Shown: positions 45,276 through 57,580, numbered from the stretch's first letter. The stretch is 64,000 nt of DNA from Rhizoclosmatium globosum (GCA_002104985.1 MCGO01000001.1:959499-1023498), one strand, 5' to 3'. The notes: a model not told the origin generated them from the sequence alone. Numbers and translations are program-made.

Positions 45276-46071
45276 TTAACTGTCCTTGTTTAGGAGGCCA
45301 CGGGCCTTCAAGTTGTGTCGTCTAATTTCCATAAACCCAAAGCCAAATGCGACAGCCACAACCCACACAATGTAAATGGCCTTCAAGGAAGGGTGGACGG
45401 TCATGCCTTCTGGTAAGCCCTGGGAGTAAAGATTGATTCCGAGAGGAATGTTCACGATACAAAGAATGAAAAGGATACGTCCAAACCAGTGGTGAATGTG
45501 ATCCCACCATGGAGTTGATGCACGATTCGGCTTGTACAAGTAACTGATAAGAGCACCAAGAGCCATTTGGACAAAGATTGCGATCCAAATAAAAAGACCG
45601 ATACCTAGAAGGTAGTTGGTACGAGTATAAGATGCTATTTATGTTCATTGATCTAATAAGTCTCACCACATGAGCTCCGTTTTGATTGACATCAAAATGG
45701 TCTGAATCAGTAACTTTGTAGATGAGTCCAAATGCGATCATGTTCAAGATGAAGACAAGACCAAAGAGAATGTAGTGCAGGCGGAACCAAGTCCAAGTCG
45801 CCAAAGACATCTTGGAAACATCGTCATTGGAGTGAGCCACACCTTTCAAGTAGCGAGCAACTGCAATTGCGGCCGGAGCAAGAAAGACCCATGCAATACC
45901 CATAAGGGCTCCATGGATCACGGTCTAGTGTGTTCAAAATCAATTTAAGATTGAATCAGATAAGTGCCTTACCAAGCGGTCATTGTTCATATCGTAATCG
46001 CCTTCATCGGTACCATCTTCGTAAGGCATTGTTTCGTTCATTGCATCGCGCACACTGTTCCAAACAGACAT
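45276..46071 (-). CDS. Cytochrome b561-domain protein B
   Basis: Tandem paralogue of protein A. The start at 46071 reads MSVWNSVRDAMNETMPYEDG, then TVIHGALMGIAWVFLAPAAI, TWTWFRLHYILFGLVFILNM, IYKVTDSDHFDV, MALGALISYLYKPN, WWDHIHHWFGRILFILCIVN and IPLGINLYSQGLPEGMTVHP, ending LLNKDS at 45276. Three exons. Compact b561 core only, about 240 residues. The likely role is transmembrane electron transfer (ascorbate or ferric reduction in relatives), but the substrate cannot be read from the sequence. Confidence 0.85.
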
Positions 46072-46242
46072 GTCTCTCAGTCTTTCAGTGTTTGGATTTG
46101 GCCAAGCTGATTTTCACAAACTCAAATTGAACGCTGCCGCATTTAAAAGTAATTGACAATATTTAATTGAAAGGAACGCTCAATCATTCGCGGCTCTATT
46201 TGACAGTTACTGTTTTCTTCTTCGCCAAGCCATTGTTGACGA

Positions 46243-49200
46243 ATGCCGCCCAAAAAGAAGGCTGAACCAGCGCCCGCACCAGTGAAGGGATCTGGTGGAA
46301 AAGGAGGAAAAGGAAAAGAAGTTGCCCCGCCTGGTAGATATGAATAGTGTAGTGAAATGATGGTGGTGTGCTAAGGACCACACCAGAACCCGCTCTCTTT
46401 GTCCCTACTCCTGGAGTTAAGCTTACCAAGGAACAGCATGCCATCTTGAGAGCCCAACGAGCAAAGGCGATGGAGGAAGAAAAGAAGGCGCTCTTTGGCT
46501 CTTGGACTGGTCAGTCAAACAATTACCCTGTCAAGTTACTTACTTACTCTTCCTCACCAGGAAAGACCCCTCTCAGTGTCCTGTACGAACACTGCCAACG
46601 AATGGAATGGGACAAACCTGGCGTGACACCAAACAAGAAAGGAACAAAAGGCTTTGTGACAACAATCACTCTCTCAAAATGGATCCAAAGACCCGCTCGA
46701 AAGTCGAATTTACGTATACGGACCCTGATTATTCCCATGTGTATCCTACGGAACAGGAAGCAAAACATTGGGCGGCTACGTATTGTTTGCATCGTGTTGC
46801 TAGTCACCTTTCACTGCATCGTCTCTTACCTCCAACGCATCAGACGTTTTGGAATGAATTGGAAGCGATTCGGAAAGCTGAAAGCGCCGATGTGCAGAAA
46901 TATGATTATGCACCGGATCCGTTTTCTGTTGAGGAGCAGAGAGCAAAGGATTTGAAGGAACGGGAACGGGAAGTGAAAGTTGAGTTGGAACGGGTTGCAA
47001 AGAGTCGGAGAAAATGGCGAAGCCGTGGGAAGCGTATCAGAAAGTTCAATTGTCTGCGGATATGCGGGCTATGGTGGAGGAACTAATTCGAAAGGAAGAT
47101 GCGGGTGAAGATGTTGCGCGAGTTGTGCCCTGGATGAAGCTAGACGTGGAGAGATTGTGGATTCGTTGGTTGCAAAAGGGTTCCGAAAAGTTCATGTTGA
47201 AGAGGCCTTGGAATATTCGTCGGATGTTTCGAGCGCGATTCATTGGCTTTGTATCTACGTTCCTGAAGACGACTTACCGGCTGCGTTCCATGCGAAACCC
47301 ACGAATGCTGTCACAGTGGGACAGTCTACTACAGATGCTTTGTTGCGAGAACGCGCGGCGCAGTACCTGATTCATTCTGGATTCAATAAGGAGACTTGTG
47401 AGCGGGAATATGACGCATGGGAGGCTCGGAGTTGAAAGCACTTGCTTCTCTGTGTTCAAAACTGGCAGACAATGGTGAATCAAAGCCAGTGCCCGCTGGA
47501 GTTGAGGTTTCGGAGCTGAACGCACTTTGGACTGAAGAGCTTGAAGCTGTCGAGTCTATTCTTGGGACAGATTCTGTTTCAATCAATTCGCGAAATGGTA
47601 TGGTTGAAATCCGGATTGACTTTTCAACGTCTGTGAGTGTCGTCGAGGATGTTGTTGAATTGCATGTTGGTCGTTTTGATGGGTGCTTGTATCCATATGA
47701 GTTGCCACCTGTTATGGTTGTTTGTTCCACCGTACCAGCGTATATTCGATTGGCGCTGTTACGAGGACTGGTACGCGAAGCAAAGGAGAAATGGTTGGGA
47801 TCAGGAATGATTTTTGAGATGGTTCAGTGGATTCAGGAACAATTCGTGCAAGTATTGGAGAATCCGGGAGTGTCGCTTGTGGAGTTGAAAAGGGTTTCGG
47901 ATGGAGAGAAGTTGAAAAGTGTTAAAGCTGCTGGGACTGTAGCATCGCCATTGTGAAAAAGAAGGGACGAGCTGCTGTTGCTGAGACTGAAGAAGATATT
48001 CGAGCCAAGGGGCAGGAGTTGAAGGAAAAGTACGACGCCAAGGTCTTGACCGAGGAGTATAAGAGAATGTTGCGTGGAAGACAGAACTTGCCGTCGTACA
48101 AATTCAGAGACCAAATTATTGATGCAGTAGAGAAAAATCAAGTTGTGATTATTTGCGGAGAAACTGGATGTGGAAAGGTTCGTGCTTACTTTTCTTGTTC
48201 CGGATGTTGACAGAACCTTGACAGTCAACGCAAACGGGACAATTCTTGCTTGAGCATTTAGTTTCTACTGGGCGTGGAGGTCGCTGCAACATGATTTGTA
48301 CTCAACCGCGCCGAATCAGTGCCATATCCCTCGCCGAACGAGTTGCGGCTGAGCGTGCCGAGGCTGTCGGCGAGTCTATTGGATACAGCATTCGCGGAGA
48401 AAATGTCCGGAGTCCTTCAACGCGTCTTATTTTCGCAACGACGGGTATTCTTTTGCGGATGCTGCAGGGAGACCCGTCGTTGGCGAAAGTTACGCATGTG
48501 ATTGTTGATGAAGTTCATGAACGAAGTGGTTTGTATTTATTTGGAGGTGCGAATCAACAAATGCTGATTTGAACGTGATAGTTGATAGCGACTTCTTATT
48601 GGTCATTCTGAGGGATCTTGTTGCGAAACGACCAGACTTCCGATTGGTACTTATGAGTGCAACAATTGATTCAGAAACTTTCTCGGGATACTTTGGAGGT
48701 GCACCGGTGTTGCAGATTCCCGGTTTCACTCACCCTGTCACTGATTTGTGAGTTTGTTGAGGTATTATACAGAATTGAAGTATTGACTTTCTGTATAGGT
48801 ACTTGGAAGATGTATTGCGTCTCACAAAATATGTTCCTGAAACCCGTCGAGCGAGGATTGTGCAGAAATCGGACTCTTCCAATACAAAAGAAGAAATTGA
48901 AGCATTACGAACAAGTTATGAGTCAATGTCGTTGGAGCCAAAAGCTGTCACCTGGCTTCTGAAAGAATCCGCTTTCGATGCTGTTGATTATAACCTCGTC
49001 GCTGCAACTGTCAAGTACATTCATGAAACGAATCAGGGCGACGATGGAGCTGTGCTTGTGTTTTTACAGGGTGCAATGGAGATAAGCGATGCATTGATGC
49101 AATTCGAGAGGCCGTTGATGGTGTTGAGTGTCTGCCATTGCATGCTCAGTTGAGTTCGAAGGAACAAGGATTGGTGTTCCGTCGTGTGAAGAAGGGCCTG

Positions 49201-50700
49201 AGAAAGGTTGTTGTGGCAACAAATGTTGCTGAGACTAGTATCACGATTGATGATTGTGTGTTTGTTATTGACGCTGGGCGTGTGAAAGGTGTGTCTAGTA
49301 TTTGAGGGTTTTAAGACTGATTTGGGGTTTAGAAATGCGATACGAAAACTCGACCTGTGTCTTGTTGATACGTTGGCGTCTCGGGCGAGTTGTAAACAGC
49401 GACGTGGACGTGCGGGTCGTGTTCGACCGGGAACTTGTTATAAGTTGTTTACGAGGAACTTGGAGCAAACTCAAATGGCATCGCATGCTGTTCCTGAGAT
49501 TCTTCGGGTTCCGTTGGAGCAGCTTTGCTTGAGTTTGAAGGCTATGGGTGTGGATGATGTCAGATGTTCCTTGGGAAAGCAATTTCAGCCCCAAGCGAGC
49601 AAAACGTCGATGGTGCCGTTCGAGTTTTGAGGGACTTGAGGGCTGTTGATAAAGTCACAGATAAATTGACACCGCTCGGAAAGCATATGGCGAGTTTGCC
49701 TGTTGATTTACGAATTGGAAAGATGTTGGTATATGGAGCGATTTTCGGTTGTCTGGGAAGTGTTTTGACTGTTGCTGCGATTCTGAGCAATAAGAGTCCA
49801 TTCATGGCTCCGTCTGATCGAAGAGATGAAGCAAAGGAACGGCGAAAGACGTTTATGTGGGATAAAAGTGATTTATTGACAGACTGTCGGGCTTATGACG
49901 GTTGGGTAGAAGCGAGTGGGAAAGGAAAGCGGGCTGAGGCTGAATTCTGCGAAACGGTAAGACGTGCGAAGTATCATTTGCGAAACTAACTGACCTACAG
50001 AACTTTTTGTCAATGGCCACATTTACTGCGATATCTGATTCCAGAAAACAATATCTGGATACACTCGTTGATATTGGTTTCGTTAATGGAGAGGAAGCGA
50101 AACTGACTCTGTCTGGAGGCGGAAAGTACAACCTGTACTCCAAGGACTCAAGAATCGTAAAGGCTGCCATCGCAGCAGGATTATACCCCCAAATTGTTTC
50201 CATCAAGCATCCTGACATTACGTAAGTCATAATTACATTTCCTCCTGCACGCTGAAATACATTTACGTCAGTTACGTCGAAACAGCACATGGTGCAGTTG
50301 AAAGGGAGCCGCTTCCACACGAACTGGAATTTATGACTGAAAACGATGGCCGCGTTTCCTTGCATCCCAGCTCCGTCCTTGCAGAAATCGGAAAGTTTGA
50401 AGACCTCTCTTGGTGTATCATCAAAAAATGCAGACAGCAAAGTATTTGTCCGGGACGGAACTATGATATCGCCATGGCCTGTGTTAATGTTTGGTGGGGA
50501 CTTGGAAGTGGATCATGAAGCGAGGACTGTGGGTGTTGAAGGAGGTGCACGGTTCCAGGCTTTCCTAGAGTTGCGGTTCTTGTCGGAGGGTTGAGAAGGT
50601 TGTTGGATCGCGTTTTGGAGAAGAAGATTCGCGAGCCTGGATTGGATGTTTTGCGACAGATGTGGGGGCAGTGTTGGTGCGTCTGTTTTGTGAAAAGTAG
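46243..50700 (+). CDS. DEAH/RHA-type RNA helicase, DHX57-like
   Basis: The start at 46243 reads [20 protein letters not shown]. Then [39 protein letters not shown], a UBA-like part ([20 protein letters not shown] with SAIHWLC) and an RWD domain ([15 protein letters not shown] to [11 protein letters not shown]), the pair seen in DHX57. Helicase motifs: I GETGCGKSTQTGQF across an intron, Ia [76 protein letters not shown], then the helicase-associated and OB-fold regions ([14 protein letters not shown]). At least six frame breaks, such as 46677 and 47013 (both in AAAA), 47425, 47955 and 49570, each fixed by one base. The end near 50700 is provisional. RNA unwinding is inferred from the motifs. 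Confidence 0.85.
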
Positions 50701-50795
50701 ATAAACGAGAAGAGGAAAGTAAAGAAACAAATTCGGATTCTAAATTGCGATCGATCGAAGATATTTAAAGTGCGTTTGAAAAAAAAGAGCAAAGA

Positions 50796-51948
50796 ATGGA
50801 TGACACTATGGGACTCTCATTTTCCACTCCAACTGCCACTGAAGAAGGGACTGTCACTGTTCTTAAACCGGGGAATTAATCCAGGCTGATTCCGCGCTGG
50901 AACTGAGCCACCACTGCGAAGAAGACCGTCTTTCCAACCAACCAACTGAACTTGTACGCGAATTCTGAGTTTTCTCGATGCCAAGAGCCTTGCGCTTGTT
51001 GGAGCTACTAACACGCGCATGCATTGTTTGGCGGTCAGGAACTTCTTTGGAAAGACTTGTGGTGAGTGAAAATGACAGGGGGTGTGTGCCACCGAATCAC
51101 ATAACTAATACTTTGGCAGTAAGAACAGATGGGCGGATAAGAAACACCACGGATACATGTTGCATCCATTCGTGGAGTACAAAGAAATCTTGGGCCGTTT
51201 GAGTACTGAGGAAAAGCGGGATGTTTTGAGAAGGAGATTTCAAAGCTCGGAGGTTGATGACGATGTATTGGATCAAGAGCTCTTGGATACTGTACCGTAT
51301 AGATGGGATGGAGTTAGAATCTTTGAACCGCGAATGTGTGGAAAGTGGCAGGTTTGTTCGATTTCGAGTTGGTTGACAAAATGGTGTGAGTTAACAGCTG
51401 TGAAATAGGCTAGTTATGCTGCAGCTGAAATAGACTCCACGCGACAGAGATTGTCCATCGCGGAATTGAACACGTATGAGTGGTGGTACTACGGTGAGAG
51501 GAGTTTGATATGTGTCCGTTGAGTGTGCCAACTGAAACTGTACCTGACAGACAACTGGAACAGAGAATTCTATGGAAATGGAAACGGTTTGTTTCATGAA
51601 TATCGCATCAAATGAGCCCTAACTTTCGCATCGAGTGCCTTTAGACAACGGAGCCGTTTTAGTGAAGTTCTTTACGAATGGAGTCCGTGGGAACGTTGAA
51701 GGTCCTCAATGTCGTCCAAGAATGTCTTCTTATCAGTTCAATCGTGATGGAAGTATTCAAGTGGGTCAGTATCCAAGACATTCTGTCCCAAGACGTTTAG
51801 CTGATTGGGGGTGAGTTATTTACACGCAGTTTGAGATATATTGACGGAATATTGGTTTAGATGGGAGTTTCATAATCCGTATGTGACGTATACTTCCGCT
51901 GAACCTGTCCCTGTGGTTATCGGGAATTCGCGCGAGAAGTCTGCTTGA
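50796..51948 (+). CDS. F-box protein (unrelated to the Cys-rich F-box-like family)
   Basis: From the ATG at 50796 (MDDTMGLSFSTPTATEEG) the pieces are LIQADSALELSHHCEEDRLS, NQPTELVR, RILSFLDAKSLALVGATNTR, MHCLAVR, LLWKDLCKNRWADKKHHGYM, then WDGVRIFEPRMCGKWQ and the C-terminal NVEGPQCRPRMSSYQFNRDG. PTELVRxILSFLDAKSLxxV and LLWKDLC are a textbook F-box, suggesting an SCF substrate adaptor. The pieces sit in different frames at about 50870, 50950 and 51045; each is joined by one extra base, so missing bases are more likely than introns. The region after the F-box may bind the substrate; no WD or LRR repeats are seen. Confidence 0.7.
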
Positions 51949-52457
51949 AACGATTTGATTATTTGACAGATTGGAATGTCCCTTGCCTTTTCTTCTCTTT
52001 ATTATTTATTTTTTGGTGACGAACGATACGTTAATTGAATCCGGACCTCCAAAGTCCTGACTTGCCCAATAGATCAATATGTGTCTCTTTTGTTTGAGAC
52101 CACTGATCGTCTCAGCTTTGTTCGAATTCAACCAACTGTATTATCGCCAATTCAGTTCACGCTGTTTAATAAGGCACTCCATTCCGTGTTCGAGTAGTTG
52201 GATCGGCTGCAGATACGTCGGTTTTCGAGTCAAACATCTAAAAAGAGCCGGTAGCCGCTGTGCAAGGTCGTAGTTCTTATCGTTGGTCTTCGGGGGAAAC
52301 ATGACTTAGTTGTTGCTAGGGAGATTTACAGGACAGATCAGGCAACCGTTGAACCTGATTTAGTAACTGCGAATTCAATAGAAGGGCAACGATTGCATCA
52401 GTTTAGAACTGGCTCGTTTCTTTGGTTGCTTTAATGGGGGCTCTCGTATTGTAAATG
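51949..52457. other. Boundary between the gene-dense part and the subtelomeric part
   Basis: About 500 bp with no convincing frame. To the right of it the base composition, gene content and repeat density change. Confidence 0.45.
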
Positions 52458-52994
52458 CTATTCTGTAGTATAGTTGTGAAGGGAGTGTGGTCCCTCCAAA
52501 AAATCAATTTCGAGAACAGTCAAGTGTACCCAACCTCTTGACCGCCACTCTCTCTGTCCCGCTGCGCCGAAATCGATCACATCTTGCAATAACGCGTGAT
52601 CCAATCCTGCCGCTCTCTCTCGCCGCGACAAAGACTCTGTACTTGTGAGTTGAACCAATTTAAGGGTGGCCGTATTGATCTGAATGTGATGCTTACGGCC
52701 ATCAGGCAACCGCAGACTCGCTTTCATATTGGAATACTCTGCTGTTGTTGCTCCATATAATTCAAGGTTGGAACGTTGACTCAAAGGTAAGAACCATGTG
52801 TAATACACACTGATTGACAAACGTCGACTCAAATTGACCTGCTCTCCATCTTTACATATCATTGGAGGAAACCAATCCAAGCCTGGTTTGTTGTTGACTC
52901 TGTGTGTTGGAATTGTGCTTATCAAAAACCAGTTGCTGGATCTGTATCCGTGAATGTGAATGCTCTGGCTGTGAACACAAAGAAATTGGTTCAA
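52458..52994 (-). CDS. Uncertain 178-residue open frame
   Basis: An ATG-initiated frame with a plausible composition in its middle (RLPDGRKHHIQINTATLKLV) but no recognised domain. Its first part overlaps the 5' end of the TIR-NACHT gene on the other strand, so at least that overlap is doubtful. It may be a relic or noise. Confidence 0.2.
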   Translation of the reverse strand: MNQFLCVHSQSIHIHGYRSSNWFLISTIPTHRVNNKPGLDWFPPMICKDGEQVNLSRRLSISVYYTWFLPLSQRSNLELYGATTAEYSNMKASLRLPDGRKHHIQINTATLKLVQLTSTESLSRRERAAGLDHALLQDVIDFGAAGQREWRSRGWVHLTVLEIDFLEGPHSLHNYTTE

Positions 52995-55293
52995 GATGCG
53001 TTCACTGCCGAGGCTCCTGTAGTCATTGACTCGAATGAATCAAAATTAGACACAAAACCTTCTCCGAAATCTGTTATTAATCCCAGTCAAGCAGAATCAG
53101 GTTTGATTGTTGTTGCTAATATTGCCAGGTAATAACACAATCATCAGATCATGTGGACCATCAAAAGCCCACTGCTGTGCCTGAACATAAAGTGCTCGAA
53201 ACTCAAACAAGTAATGATTGTACTGACGTAATATTGAAACCTACAGCTCAATCTCACTTAGGTGTGTTCTAATTGATTATAAATGACTGATTGATTAACA
53301 CCACCTGTATCAGCTGTTACTGCGACCATAGTTGCCCCTCCTTTGGCTCTGCCAGGTACATCTACTGCAGTATCCAATTTAAATGGCACCCTTGTTTCTA
53401 TCCAGCCTTACAAACAAGATGATGCACGTGATACTGTCGAGCTTAATGAGCAAACTGTCAAGTGTTTGAAAATGAAGGTGACAAATCAGTTCCAAGAATG
53501 CACTGTGGCTAACATTAAATATTGAGATTGCTGATTGCTATCCTGATTTGGTCACAACTTCAATAATACAAATCTACTACTTACTGTACAAAGATCAAAC
53601 TCGACGAATGTTGTCAAATCAGGCTCGACTGGGAATTATTCTGAGTCCTCTCAAGAATACATTGACTGACATTTGGTTTGAGTTCCACACCCTTTATGTG
53701 GTCACAATCAGTGCCAAAAATGGCAGTAACCTTCCACCAGTTGTTGTGGAGCTCAAAGAAGCTGATATGAATGAACTTCTTGACAATGTAAGTCTTTTCA
53801 ACTCAAATCTATCATTGATCTTACCTAAATACAGATCACACTTCACTTTGGTTGTGAACGGACTGTCAAAGTTTATCATCAGAATAAGAAATCTTCTGAA
53901 CTTGAAAGTGTTACCAATCAAGAGTCTCTCAAAAGAGCATTTTTAGATTCATGTGAAGTTCTTTTTGAACCTATCAAACATATCCAAAACTTACCCCAAG
54001 CTGTTACCCAAATCACTGAACATAATCATGCAACCCCAAATACTTTCAAGTATAACAAACTTAGGGACTTGTTTATTTCATACAGCTGGTCCACCTCAGC
54101 AGAGGTGGATGCTATTGTGAACAAACTTGAAACAGATACTAAACTGCAAATATGGAGGGATAAAAGAGATATGAATGACAACATATATGAGTCAATGGGA
54201 GGTGGCCTGGCTGGTTGCAAGGCAGTTGTTGTTTTTCTCTCTGAAAAGTATTTGGTGAGTCATTTTCTTATCCCAAACAAGGTCTGACCTTTTGGCATAG
54301 GCTTCAGATAATTGTAAGAGTGAACTTTTTTTTGCACGAGATTTGAAGAAACCAATCATTCCTGTATATATGTTTAAAGAAGGCACTGATATTGAGTCTT
54401 TGATGAGATCAGGCAGTGGTTCTTTCTTTATACTTAGTGGAAAGTTGTACTTTGATTTCAAAAGGATGGATGCAAATGAGCCCAAGTGGTTTAGTAAGTT
54501 TAATGAGCTCTTGGCTGGTATATACAGTATTCTTGACCAAAATATACCTGCGGCATTGTCGTCTGATTTGTTGGAAACTTGGCTTGATCCAGTAGTGTTT
54601 GAGAATGATCTTGAAGCTTATAAATCAGAGTATGTTCCTGGAACAAGGCTTTGGATGATTCCAGCCTTGGAAGCATGGTCACAGACTGGTGAAAGGGTGT
54701 TGTACTTAAATGGTGGTGCTGGAACTGGAAAGTCAATTATTGTGTACAGTTTGACAGTGAATTTGCCATCCAATTTTCAGATTGGAGCCCTATTCATTTG
54801 CCGATACAATAATACACGCAAGAGTGATCCTAAAATTCTTGTCTGTACCATTGTGAGTGGCCTATGCAAATCATTAGGTGGCATTTTTAAGCAGCATGTT
54901 GAAATGTCAATGGAAACTGATAAAATCCATGTGAGTGAAGGAAAGCAGACTCTTCTACATCATCCCATAGAAGCATTTCAAGTCTTGGTCTTGGATGGAC
55001 TGAACAAATTACCCCTAGATGACTGGAAAGAAAAAACACTTCTGATTGTGATTGATGGTTTGGATGAGCTGAATATCAGTGATCGCCACTATGTGTTGAC
55101 TATATTGACAAAGTTGTGTCCGCAACTTCCTGCATTTGTTAAGATTTTTACTACTGGTCGACCTGAGCGGGATATTTACTATACCTTACAAAACCTCAGT
55201 CCATTTGTGCTAATGCCCACTGAAGGAAACAACCGAGAAGATTTGGAAAAATTTGTGGAGTATCGCTTAGGTTCTTTTTGGAAAATCATTTAG
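52902..55293 (+). CDS. TIR-NACHT (NLR/STAND-like) protein, C-terminally truncated
   Basis: Likely an innate-immunity-type or allorecognition-type protein. Upstream exons (from about 52818, start codon not found) encode Ser/Val-rich sequence, then DMNELLDN, ITLHFGCERTVKVYHQNKK and LRDLFISYSWSTSAEVDAIV, the TIR box 1. The TIR continues KLQIWRDKRDMNDNIYESMG, CKAVVVFLSEKYL, and, across a 50 bp intron, ASDNCKSELFFARDLKKPII, where the Glu of CKSEL fits the NADase glutamate position. Next a NACHT: Walker A YLNGGAGTGKSIIVYSL, Walker B TLLIVIDGLDELNIS, and sensor FTTGRPERDIYYTLQNL. Sequence ends at SFWKII with a stop inside the first telomere-like repeat, so the winged helix and repeat sensor expected after NACHT are absent. 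A frame break near 53510 remains unexplained. Confidence 0.78.
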
Positions 55294-55398
55294 GGTGAGG
55301 GTTAGGGCTAGGGTCAGGATTAGGGTTAAGGTTAGAATTAAAATTAGGGTTAGGGTTAAGATTAGAGTTTATACGCTTAGGGGTTAAGATTAGGGTTC
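55290..55398 (+). repeat. Degenerate interstitial telomere-like (TTAGGG) tract
   Basis: About 110 bp of TTAGGG variants (GTTAGGGCTAGGGTCAGG, GATTAGGGTTAAGG and so on), beginning with the T of the TIR-NACHT stop codon. TTAGGG is the telomere repeat of many fungi. The tract runs into GGGTTCTATACTGTTGGATTA, which recurs at 59022 and 59448. Confidence 0.85.
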
Positions 55399-55833
55399 TA
55401 TACTGTTGGATTAAGTAGAGACAGTCAGAGATCAGGACATCACAGTTATAATGGATCAAGTAATGAGGTATAGTTTGATCAAGAGCAGTTGCATCCCGCG
55501 CATTTTTGAGCAGAGATAGAGAGTGTCACAATCTTTGATCCAAGTGTACTGTAGAGATGTTTGGGGTTGCAAATGGATCATCAGGACTCTGTAATCGTGA
55601 TCCAGTGTTTCTGTGCTCTCCCAATTTCTCTCCCAGTGTAGCCTGTGTGTGTTTGTTTTGGCTCTTGAAATATGCAATCAATAGCTGCTCCACAGTTCTA
55701 TCCACTCTTTCTATCCAAATCTACTCTTCTCTCTTCTATATATCAGGATTTATTACAAAGGTTTTTGTGGTTGGAAAGGGTTTAGACAACATCTTGTTTC
55801 TGCTTGTTCACACTCTCTTCACTGTAAAAATAG
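55399..55833. other. Subtelomeric spacer, no supported gene
   Basis: About 430 bp. Short frames on both strands have no family resemblance. It lies where the first coding exon of the following zinc-finger gene would be expected, but no equivalent of the copy-2 first exon is visible. Confidence 0.4.
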
Positions 55834-57561
55834 ATCTCCGCTTCAATGCCCAGAAGCAGAATGCAAGGATCTCCCCTTGTTTGGAAGCAAGTATTCATTG
55901 ATAAAACATGCAAGGTTACACCATCAACCTATTGTTGGAGTTTATTACTGGAAAAATGACTACACAAGTATACAATTGTTTCTCTTTTTTAGTCGATAAC
56001 TAAAACAAAGATTTTTATAGGAGAGGATGTACCTACTATGATTCAACGAAATCCAGAAAACAAAATGTTCAAGTGCAATAAGTGTAGCTATGCTGACCCC
56101 TTTCCTGAGAAGCTTCAGAAACACGTGAAAATTACAAAGTGTGGTGTTGGCCATCCTGCTAGACATGGTTTCATGTGCTTGGATTGTCCCTATGTTTGTG
56201 TGACTGAACGATCCATGAAATTGCACTGTCGGACTAAACATTCTGATAACCCATACTGGGCTTTCAAGCCAACTCTTGTGACAAAAGTTCACAGTAGCAT
56301 CTATAAAATGTTTAAGCCTGAGGAAGGATTCGATGCTCGTCAGAGAGCCAAGCAACTTCAAAGCCTTGCTCGGAAACAGAAAAAGGTGAAAAACACAGCT
56401 GGATCACGTTCAAAAGCATACCTCTCAACTGGATTGGAAACTGCTGGTTTGATTGCCTCATCAAGCAAAACAAACACACCATTTTTAAACAATGTGAGTT
56501 CAATATATTCATAGCAGGTGGTTGTTTACTTAATTTTATGGTAGATGGGATGGGACAAGTTGGTGTTTGGGGTTGATGCTATCAAGAATCCTGCAAACTA
56601 CATTGCCTTATTGAAGGAGTCAAAAGACACCAAAGCTGTCTTTGTATGTTGTCGTCTGTTCTTGGAAAAAGTGAATGAGTTGGCATCATTGCCTGGAACG
56701 CAACCAACCCGCACTGCTATCAAAAATGCTGGTCGTAAGTCTACAAATGACTCTGGCTATGCAGGAAAGGTTTTCAAAGCTATTGACGTCAAAACCAGTA
56801 TTCCAATCTACACTAGAACACTGGGCCTTTTTGTTGTGATGTTGATTGCTCGAATGGAAGGGAAACCCACTGGCACAAAGCTGCCGAAACTCCGTGAAGA
56901 AGTGAATGAGGCTGTCGATGAATTTGTTCAATCTCTTGATGTCCCCCTTCTTTGCAGAACAGATGCTGTCTTTCAAAATCAGCAACAGGCTTTGGTCAAA
57001 TTATTGAGGATTGTACTGTTCGAGGACATTGGGTTTGATGGCCTTGACACTAGCCGAATCCATTTAGTGGAGGAGTTCTTGATGCTCAAGTTTTTGCAGT
57101 CTGATGGCACATTTTGCAAGGAACAACTGATGACTGGGCCATGTACTCATATTCTTTTTGCCTCTTGTTGTCTTGTCTTGGATTGGTGCCAAGAAATAGC
57201 TTCCTTTGGTTCTTGGATGCAAAAAGCTGAAAAAGAAAAGTAAGTTATGTTCTATTTATGTTGGTTATTAATGTTTGGAAAAGAGAGATCAATCAAGTCA
57301 TTGAGCTCGTAAGCTATGGGAAACACAGTCTTCCATATGCAAAAATGAAACAGTTCAAGTCAGTCTGTGGATTGATTGTGATGGGCAGTAACACAGCCAA
57401 TTTAATCAGCAAGCATTGGGACTATTCTCTGCCAAATGAACCAAAATTGGTCATTGACAATCGGGTTGGGATTTCAAAGACAATGTTCCGTGAAGGGTGT
57501 GCAAATTACTTTCAAGTTATATCTGAGGACTTGGACTCTTTGTTGTTCTATACTCTTGGGT
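55834..57561 (+). CDS. C2H2 zinc-finger protein, OrsD/DUF3505-like, copy 1 (truncated at both ends)
   Basis: Exons: a Cys/His finger CPEAECKDLPLFGSKYSLIK with HARLHHQPIVGVYYWKNDYT; then FKCNKCSYADPFPEKLQKHV and GFMCLDCPYVCVTERSMKLH with CRTKH, KPEEGFDARQRAKQLQSLAR, GSRSKAYLSTGLETAGLIAS; then MGWDKLVFGVDAIKNPANYI and a long helical region; then VIELVSYGKHSLPYAKMKQF to DNRVGISKTMFREG. The GFxCxxCxYxC...HxxxxH pattern recalls fungal OrsD-type (DUF3505) proteins, a subtelomere-loving group, but the match is moderate. The coding sequence stops making sense at LLFYTLGLVG, where it runs into a TGGGTTAG-rich junction and the minisatellite. No 5' exon found, so likely a pseudogene or partial gene. Confidence 0.55.
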
Positions 57562-57580
57562 TAGTTGGGTTAGACCCATG
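57552..57580 (+). repeat. 29 bp telomere-like junction sequence (copy 1)
   Basis: ACTCTTGGGTTAGTTGGGTT and the following AGACCCATG are identical to 63937-63965. In both places a coding region is cut off exactly at this sequence. Confidence 0.8.

Noticed and set aside
50817..51092. 91-residue minus-strand frame resembling a small basic protein
   Set aside because: The plus strand here encodes a recognisable F-box once single-base gaps are allowed, so the minus frame is a shadow.
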